Assembly (NCBI GenBank): GCA_902479075.1
Contig: CABSNK010000036.1
Coordinates: forward strand, 1-9,125
DNA length: 9,125 bases
From: an uncultured Collinsella sp.
GTDB lineage: Bacteria > Actinomycetota > Coriobacteriia > Coriobacteriales > Coriobacteriaceae
Direction: 5' to 3'
The notes under the pieces: generated by a model
Told to the model about the DNA's origin: nothing
Database searches by the model: none
Seen by the model: the letters and a program-made list of their open reading frames with translations, nothing else
Part shown: positions 4,970-9,125 of the stretch, one piece after another
Position numbering within the stretch: the first letter of the stretch is position 1
Layout of the letters: each line of letters starts with the position of its first letter
Made by a program: the position numbers and the translations under genes

Positions 4970-6772
4970 ATGTCTCAGAGAAGCACCAGTCCGCTCAAAC
5001 GTTCCACCGTGCGCCGCACGCTGCGGCGTTTTTGGGGCGTCACGCGCACACAACCGCTGATCGTCTTTCTCTCGGTGTTCTCGTCGGCGGGCTACATCTT
5101 TTTGCTCACGTTTGCCAACACCTACGTGATGGCCCTTATCGTCGACCGCGTCCAAGCGGGTTCCGTGGCGGGCAATCAAGTATTCGAGGTCTTTGGTCCC
5201 TACATTCTGGCGCTCGTGCTCGTTAACCTAGTGGGCCAGATCCTCTCCAAGCTGCAGGACTACACCGTCTACAAGCTCGAGATTGCGGGTAATTATCACT
5301 TGGCGCGCCTGTGCTTCGACACGCTCTCCAATCAATCCATGACATTCCACACCAGCCGTTTTGGCGGATCGCTTGTGAGCCAGACGAGTCGTTTTATGAG
5401 CGGCTACACGGGTCTGGTGGACGTAACGGTGTATTCGCTCATTCCCACCATCACCTCGGTTGTCTGCACGGTAGCGGCGCTCGCTCCGGTGGTGCCGACG
5501 TTTACCGTGATCCTGGTGGGCATTATGGTCGTCTACATCGCGTTTGTCTGGCTTATGTACAAGCGCACCATGCCGCTTTCGGCCGCGACGTCTGCCGCGC
5601 AGAACAAATTGTCGGGCGTGCTGTCCGACGCGGTCACGAATATCCTGGCCGTCAAGACCTGTGGGCGCGAGGACTTTGAGCGCGACCTGTTCGATGCCGC
5701 CGACCGCGCCGCGCGCGACGCCGAGACGGTTTCGATGCACGCCATGATGCAGCGCAACTTTACGACCTCGGGCCTTATCGTCATCACCATGGCCGTGGTG
5801 AGCGTGTTCGTCGCGGGCGGCAACGCGTGGTTTGGCATCTCGGCCGGCGCGCTCGTCATGATCTTTACCTATACGTACAACCTCACCATGCGTCTGAACT
5901 ACGTGAGCTCCATGATGCAGCGCATCAACCGCGCGCTGGGCGACGCAGCCGAGATGACACGCGTGCTGGACGAGCCGCGTCTGGTGGCAGACGACGAGAA
6001 CGCTCCCGAGCTCAAGGTTGGTGAGGGCGCGATTGATTTTGAGCACCTGAGCTTTGCATACCGTGACGCCGCGGCGGACGAGAGCGTGTTCGACGACCTG
6101 ACGCTCCATGTGGCGGCGGGCCAGCGCGTGGGCCTGGTGGGCAAATCGGGCTCGGGCAAGACGACGCTCACCAAACTGCTGCTGCGCCTGGACGACGCAC
6201 AGGGCGGCCGCGTGCTCGTGGACGGCCAGGACGTCTCGCGCTGTACGCAGCAGAGCCTGCGCCGTCAGGTTGCCTACGTGCCGCAGGAGGCGCTGCTGTT
6301 CCACCGCTCCATTCGCGAGAATATCGCCTACGGCCGCCCCGACGCCACCGACGAGCAGATCCGCGAGGCCGCGCGTCTGGCAAATGCCCTGGAGTTTATC
6401 GACCGCCTGCCCCATGGCTTTGACACTATGGTTGGCGAGCGCGGCGTCAAGCTTTCGGGCGGCCAGCGCCAGCGCGTGGCCATTGCCCGTGCCATCCTCA
6501 CCGACGCGCCGATTCTGGTGCTCGACGAGGCGACGTCTGCCCTCGATAGCGAGTCGGAGGCGTTGGTGCAGGAGGCGCTCGAGAACCTGATGCGCGGTCG
6601 CACCTCCATCGTGGTGGCACATCGCCTGTCCACCGTGGCGGCGCTCGACCGTATCGTGGTGCTGGCTGACGGCGAGATCGTCGAGGACGGCACGCATGCG
6701 CAGCTGGTCGAGGCGGGCGGCGAGTATGCAAGCCTGTGGAGTCGCCAGACCGGCGCATTTTTAGAGGCGTAA
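4970..6772 (+). CDS. ABC exporter, fused membrane and ATPase domains
   Basis: This 600-residue half-transporter of the MsbA/multidrug-exporter type should work as a homodimer in the cytoplasmic membrane, using ATP to export a substrate I cannot identify. The transmembrane domain spans about 28-310 with six hydrophobic segments (near 30-58, 75-98, 150-172, 176-197, 264-285 and 288-306). The nucleotide-binding domain has every core motif: Walker A GKSGSGKT (391-398), Q-loop Q439, signature LSGGQ (495-499), Walker B ILVLDE (515-520), D-loop SALD (523-526) and H-loop H551. Length is normal for the family and no residue looks degenerate. I chose ATG 4970, five bases after AAAGGA. The upstream ATG 4934 overlaps the putative -10 box and has no ribosome site. 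No second half-transporter, regulator or peptide gene adjoins it. Confidence 0.94.
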   Translation: MSQRSTSPLKRSTVRRTLRRFWGVTRTQPLIVFLSVFSSAGYIFLLTFANTYVMALIVDRVQAGSVAGNQVFEVFGPYILALVLVNLVGQILSKLQDYTVYKLEIAGNYHLARLCFDTLSNQSMTFHTSRFGGSLVSQTSRFMSGYTGLVDVTVYSLIPTITSVVCTVAALAPVVPTFTVILVGIMVVYIAFVWLMYKRTMPLSAATSAAQNKLSGVLSDAVTNILAVKTCGREDFERDLFDAADRAARDAETVSMHAMMQRNFTTSGLIVITMAVVSVFVAGGNAWFGISAGALVMIFTYTYNLTMRLNYVSSMMQRINRALGDAAEMTRVLDEPRLVADDENAPELKVGEGAIDFEHLSFAYRDAAADESVFDDLTLHVAAGQRVGLVGKSGSGKTTLTKLLLRLDDAQGGRVLVDGQDVSRCTQQSLRRQVAYVPQEALLFHRSIRENIAYGRPDATDEQIREAARLANALEFIDRLPHGFDTMVGERGVKLSGGQRQRVAIARAILTDAPILVLDEATSALDSESEALVQEALENLMRGRTSIVVAHRLSTVAALDRIVVLADGEIVEDGTHAQLVEAGGEYASLWSRQTGAFLEA

Positions 6773-6835
6773 CGACCCCATACGTGGGACAATCGTGCCC
6801 ATAGGTTTGTTGTGCCGTTGAGCCAAGGAGTCGTT

Positions 6836-7501
6836 ATGCCACGCGAGACCAATGCCGCCAAACGCGAGCGCGCCATCGAGGTGTGCGAGCGCCTCAACCG
6901 TCGCTATGGCCCGGTCGAGTGCTTTTTGGACCACGAGAATCCCTTTAGGCTGCTCATCGCAGTGTTGCTCTCGGCGCAAACGACCGACGCGCAGGTCAAC
7001 AAGGTGACACCCCAGCTGTTTGCCCAGTGGTCCACGCCCGAGGCCATGGCAGGGGCGAGCGTGGCCGATGTTGCGGATACCATTAAGTCGCTCGGCTTTT
7101 ATAAGAGTAAAGCCAAGCACGCCGTGGAGGCTGCGCAGATGATTGTCGCCGATTACGGCGGCGAGGTGCCGGCCGACATGAAGGAGCTCGTCAAGCTGCC
7201 GGGCGTGGGGCGCAAGACGGCGAACATCGTGCTCAACGTGGGGTTTGGCATCGTGGAGGGCATCGCGGTTGATACACACGTCAACCGCATCGCGCATCGC
7301 CTGATGCTGAGCCCCAAGACGCATGCCAAGGAGCCGCTCAAGACCGAGCAAGATCTGCTCAAGATCTTGCCGCACGAGTATTGGGAGTCGGTCAATCACC
7401 AGTGGATCACCTTCGGTCGCGAGATCTGCGATGCCCGCAAGCCCAAGTGCGACGAGTGCCCGCTGGCAGACCTTTGCCCCAGCGTACGGGTGGTGCAATA
7501 G
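6836..7501 (+). CDS. nth: Endonuclease III (DNA glycosylase/AP lyase)
   Basis: Endonuclease III removes oxidised pyrimidines from DNA and cleaves the abasic site. At 221 residues it is slightly longer than the 211-residue E. coli Nth. The helix-hairpin-helix LPGVGRKTA (121-129) carries K127, aligning to catalytic Lys120. VDTHVNR (145-151) supplies D146, aligning to Asp138. The C-terminal loop C198-X6-C205-X2-C208-X5-C214 is the complete [4Fe-4S] ligand set. AAGGAG (6825-6830) lies five bases before ATG 6836. An upstream in-frame extension to 6812 covers that site and is not credible. The 63-base gap after the ABC exporter gene has no terminator, so read-through is possible. A GGGACAAT sequence (6786-6793) could be a -10 region but lacks a good -35. 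Confidence 0.97.
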   Translation: MPRETNAAKRERAIEVCERLNRRYGPVECFLDHENPFRLLIAVLLSAQTTDAQVNKVTPQLFAQWSTPEAMAGASVADVADTIKSLGFYKSKAKHAVEAAQMIVADYGGEVPADMKELVKLPGVGRKTANIVLNVGFGIVEGIAVDTHVNRIAHRLMLSPKTHAKEPLKTEQDLLKILPHEYWESVNHQWITFGREICDARKPKCDECPLADLCPSVRVVQ

Positions 7502-7502
7502 C

Positions 7503-7529
7503 TTTTTGCAAACTTTTTTGCAAAAAAGT
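7503..7529. repeat. AT-rich direct repeat and 18-bp palindrome after nth
   Basis: TTTTTGCAAA occurs twice with a 12-base period (7503-7512 and 7515-7524). The second copy lies within ACTTTTTTGCAAAAAAGT (7512-7529), a perfect palindrome. As RNA it could give at most about seven A.U-rich pairs around UGCA, without a following U tract, so it would be a weak terminator for nth. It may instead be a protein-binding site or part of a dispersed intergenic repeat. Confidence 0.5.
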
Positions 7530-7550
7530 CTCAAACCTTAGATATAGTTT

Positions 7551-7575
7551 GGTTGCGCAACCTTTTTAGTTTTTT
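7551..7575 (+). promoter_or_regulatory. GGTTGCGCAACC palindrome followed by T runs
   Basis: A perfect 12-bp palindrome (7551-7562) is followed by TTTTT (7563-7567) and TTTTTT (7570-7575). Two readings compete. It may be a weak intrinsic terminator of nth with a four-pair GGTT/AACC stem and GCGC loop. Or it may be a regulator site for the gene at 7658, because its ten-base core recurs upstream of the Rrf2 gene at a similar distance from the -10 box. CG-centred palindromes are common for LacI-family regulators, but no such gene is in the window. Confidence 0.4.
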
Positions 7576-7593
7576 CTCAGCTTGAATAGATGA

Positions 7594-7599
7594 TACAAT
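7594..7599 (+). promoter_or_regulatory. Candidate -10 box of the repeat-protein gene
   Basis: TACAAT matches TATAAT at five of six positions. The hexamer 17 bases upstream is only T-rich (TTTTTC, 7571-7576), so the -35 is weak. Transcription from about 7605 would give a leader of roughly 53 bases that opens with the hairpin at 7608-7635. The 7551-7562 palindrome ends 31 bases upstream. Confidence 0.45.
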
Positions 7600-7607
7600 T
7601 CAAATGT

Positions 7608-7635
7608 CTTCTTCTGCGAAGTGGTCGCGAAGAAG
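7608..7635 (+). other. Leader hairpin before the repeat-protein gene
   Basis: CTTCTTC (7608-7614) pairs with GAAGAAG (7629-7635). After one bulged T (7615), GCG (7616-7618) pairs with CGC (7626-7628) around the loop AAGTGGT. This ten-pair stem would lie at the very 5' end of a transcript from the candidate promoter, where such hairpins often slow RNA decay. It does not cover the Shine-Dalgarno AAAGGA at 7645-7650. Confidence 0.55.
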
Positions 7636-7657
7636 CAAGTCGGGAAAGGATGACCAC

Positions 7658-9125
7658 ATGAATAGGAAGCTTAACGCTGCTATCACAGCCGGTCTGAGCT
7701 TGAGTATGGTGCTCAGCTCCACGCCGGTTGCTGCTATCGCGGCGGAGACTGCCCAGGGTACAAACGAGGGGGCTACCGCTGCAGCCTCCACTGGCGTAAA
7801 GTACGTTACCTTCTTTGCTAACGGGGGCACTTTTGCTGACGGAACCCCCATCTCAATGGATAATAAGACGAATGAGAACGGCGAGATTACTCCGCACGCT
7901 TCTCCAGTGCGCGATGGATACGTCTTTGACGGCTGGTATTATGACAGCAAGTTTACCCAGGCTGTAGATTTTTCACAGCCCCTTCAGGGCGGTACAGATC
8001 ACTTCATGCTGTTCGCCAAGTGGACTGAGGCTCCCTCGAATGTGCTTGATGTGACCTACTCTGCCAATGGCGGTCAGTTCGCCGACGGCAACGACGTCAT
8101 GCTGGACAAGACTGACAGCAATGGCATTGCTCGTCAGCCGCTTGCTCCTACGCGCGACGGCTATGTGTTTGCCGGTTGGTATTATCACAGCGACGGTACC
8201 GACCAGGTTGACTTCAACCAGCCGATCGTCGGTGGCAGCAAGCATGTGACCCTTTTCGCCGCTTGGACGCCTGCGAAGCAGGACAAGACTATCGATATCC
8301 TTTACGTTGCCAACGGTGGCACGTTCTTCGACGGCAACGAGACGCTCCAGGGCGTAACCGATACCGACGGTATCGCGCGTCTGCCGCTTCAGCCGACCCG
8401 CGAGGGCTATGACTTCCTTGGTTGGTCGTACGATCGCGACGGAAATGACCCCGTCGACTTCACGCAGGCCATCGTTGCGGGCAGCGGCCACGCGACCGTT
8501 TATGCCCAGTGGAAGCAGAACAACGAGAAGGCTGTTCTCTATGTCGCCAATGGTGGCGCCTTCGCCGATGGCAATGTGGCCATGGAGGGTGTCACTGACA
8601 GCAACGGCGTCGCCCGCCAGCCCCTGGCCCCGACCCGCGAGGGCTACACCTTTACCGGTTGGACTTACGATGCTGCTGGCACCGAGCCTGTCGACTTCAC
8701 CAAGCCCGTCCAGGGTGGCGGTCAGCACGTTACGTTCTACGCACAGTGGGCAGAGCTTGCTAACAATGAGAAGGATGTTCTTTACGTCGCCAACGGTGGT
8801 GTTTTCGCTGATGGCAACGAAGTTCTCCAGGGTGTGACCGACGGCGACGGCGTCGCCCGCCAGCCCCTGGCCCCGACCCGCGAGGGCTACACCTTCGCCG
8901 GCTGGACCTACGACCGCGACGGTAACGACCCGGTCGACTTCAGCAAGCCGCTGGTCGGCGGCGGCGACCACGCTACCCTTTATGCTCAGTGGAATGCTGT
9001 TGAGAAGGATAACTCCATCGACGTCCTCTACGTCGCCAACGGCGGCACGTTCTTCGACGGCAGTGACGCCCTCCAGGGCGTGACCGACGGCGACGGCGTC
9101 GCCCGCCAGCCCCTGGCCCCGACCC
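7658..9125 (+). CDS. Secreted InlB B-repeat (Listeria-Bacteroides repeat) surface protein, C-terminus outside window
   Basis: The frame stays open from ATG 7658 to the window end, giving 489 codons without a stop. AAAGGA lies seven bases before the ATG. Residues 1-28 form a signal peptide: MNRK, a hydrophobic core, then AIA followed by AET, a likely signal peptidase I site. A short Ala/Thr/Gly-rich spacer leads into six tandem units from about residue 47. Each has the pattern YxANGGxFxDG, then P(T/V)R(D/E)GYxFxGWxYD, VDF, and a closing (Y/F)AxW. These are hallmarks of the InlB B-repeat/Flg_new family (PF09479), a beta-grasp-like module found in extracellular proteins of gut bacteria. The cell-wall or membrane anchor expected at the C-terminus is outside the window. 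Adhesion or host interaction is a family-level guess. Confidence 0.92.
   Translation, partial: MNRKLNAAITAGLSLSMVLSSTPVAAIAAETAQGTNEGATAAASTGVKYVTFFANGGTFADGTPISMDNKTNENGEITPHASPVRDGYVFDGWYYDSKFTQAVDFSQPLQGGTDHFMLFAKWTEAPSNVLDVTYSANGGQFADGNDVMLDKTDSNGIARQPLAPTRDGYVFAGWYYHSDGTDQVDFNQPIVGGSKHVTLFAAWTPAKQDKTIDILYVANGGTFFDGNETLQGVTDTDGIARLPLQPTREGYDFLGWSYDRDGNDPVDFTQAIVAGSGHATVYAQWKQNNEKAVLYVANGGAFADGNVAMEGVTDSNGVARQPLAPTREGYTFTGWTYDAAGTEPVDFTKPVQGGGQHVTFYAQWAELANNEKDVLYVANGGVFADGNEVLQGVTDGDGVARQPLAPTREGYTFAGWTYDRDGNDPVDFSKPLVGGGDHATLYAQWNAVEKDNSIDVLYVANGGTFFDGSDALQGVTDGDGVARQPLAPT
7796..9125 (+). repeat. Tandem array of about 240-bp coding repeats, six units seen
   Basis: The ANGG landmark falls at residues 54, 136, 218, 297, 378 and 460, so units are 82, 82, 79, 81 and 82 residues long. 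Length varies in the linker after the closing Trp. DNA similarity rises toward the 3' end. Positions 8604-8652 equal 8847-8895 exactly (49 bases), and 8834-8879 equal 9080-9125 exactly (46 bases, cut by the window edge). The first two units are more diverged. Unit 6 is incomplete, and the array probably continues. Confidence 0.93.

Noticed and set aside
3365..5179. 604-codon open frame on the minus strand opposite rmuC
   Set aside because: It lies antisense to rmuC, which has clear family motifs, and runs into the next gene. Long antisense frames are expected from G/C-biased third positions. Its translation is His/Arg/Leu-rich with no recognisable domain.
5228..6697. 489-codon open frame on the minus strand opposite the ABC exporter gene
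   Set aside because: The sense strand carries all ABC ATPase motifs. The antisense translation is His-rich and low-complexity in the way of codon-bias shadows.
7973..8971. 332-codon minus-strand frame with apparent internal repeats
   Set aside because: Its repeats are the mirror of the sense-strand repeat array, which has a signal peptide, a ribosome site and a recognised repeat family.

Overview
The window looks like a chromosomal segment of a high-GC, gut-associated actinobacterium of the class Coriobacteriia, most likely Collinsella or a close relative. This is inferred from the strong G/C third-position bias, the rubrerythrin and Rrf2 genes typical of an anaerobe, and a surface protein built of InlB B-type (Listeria-Bacteroides) repeats, common in Collinsella. 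No marker gene fixes the genus. All recognised genes lie on the + strand.

Layout. Positions 5-82 are a tRNA-Asp(GUC) with encoded CCA, closed by an intrinsic terminator (91-118). A 311-base gene-free leader (119-429) holds two candidate -10 boxes and several dyads. It precedes an Rrf2-family regulator (430-915), a cluster-less MutY-like DNA glycosylase (937-1842) and rubrerythrin (1957-2496). No terminator separates these three, so they may be one transcript. That block ends in a 36-bp imperfect inverted repeat (2516-2615) and a strong intrinsic terminator (2665-2692). Next come an unrecognised single-membrane-span protein (2946-3368), RmuC (3491-4846), a one-polypeptide ABC exporter (4970-6772), endonuclease III (6836-7501), and the first 489 codons of a secreted repeat protein (7658 to the window end).

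Functional reading. Four of the seven complete proteins fit oxidative stress or DNA maintenance: an Rrf2 sensor with a cysteine cluster, two HhH-GPD glycosylases, and peroxide-reducing rubrerythrin. RmuC adds a DNA-rearrangement link. The two glycosylases contrast: endonuclease III keeps its catalytic Lys and Asp and its CX6CX2CX5C iron-sulfur loop, while the MutY-like protein has lost all four cluster cysteines and has Glu where MutY has its catalytic Asp.

The best second-look signals are: the long inverted repeat after rubrerythrin, whose imperfections are all G.U-compatible in the sense strand only; a shared GTTGCGCAAC palindrome upstream of the -10 boxes of both the Rrf2 gene and the repeat protein; and recent homogenisation of the surface-protein repeats. 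I found no CRISPR array, transposase, phage gene or clearly new multi-gene system.
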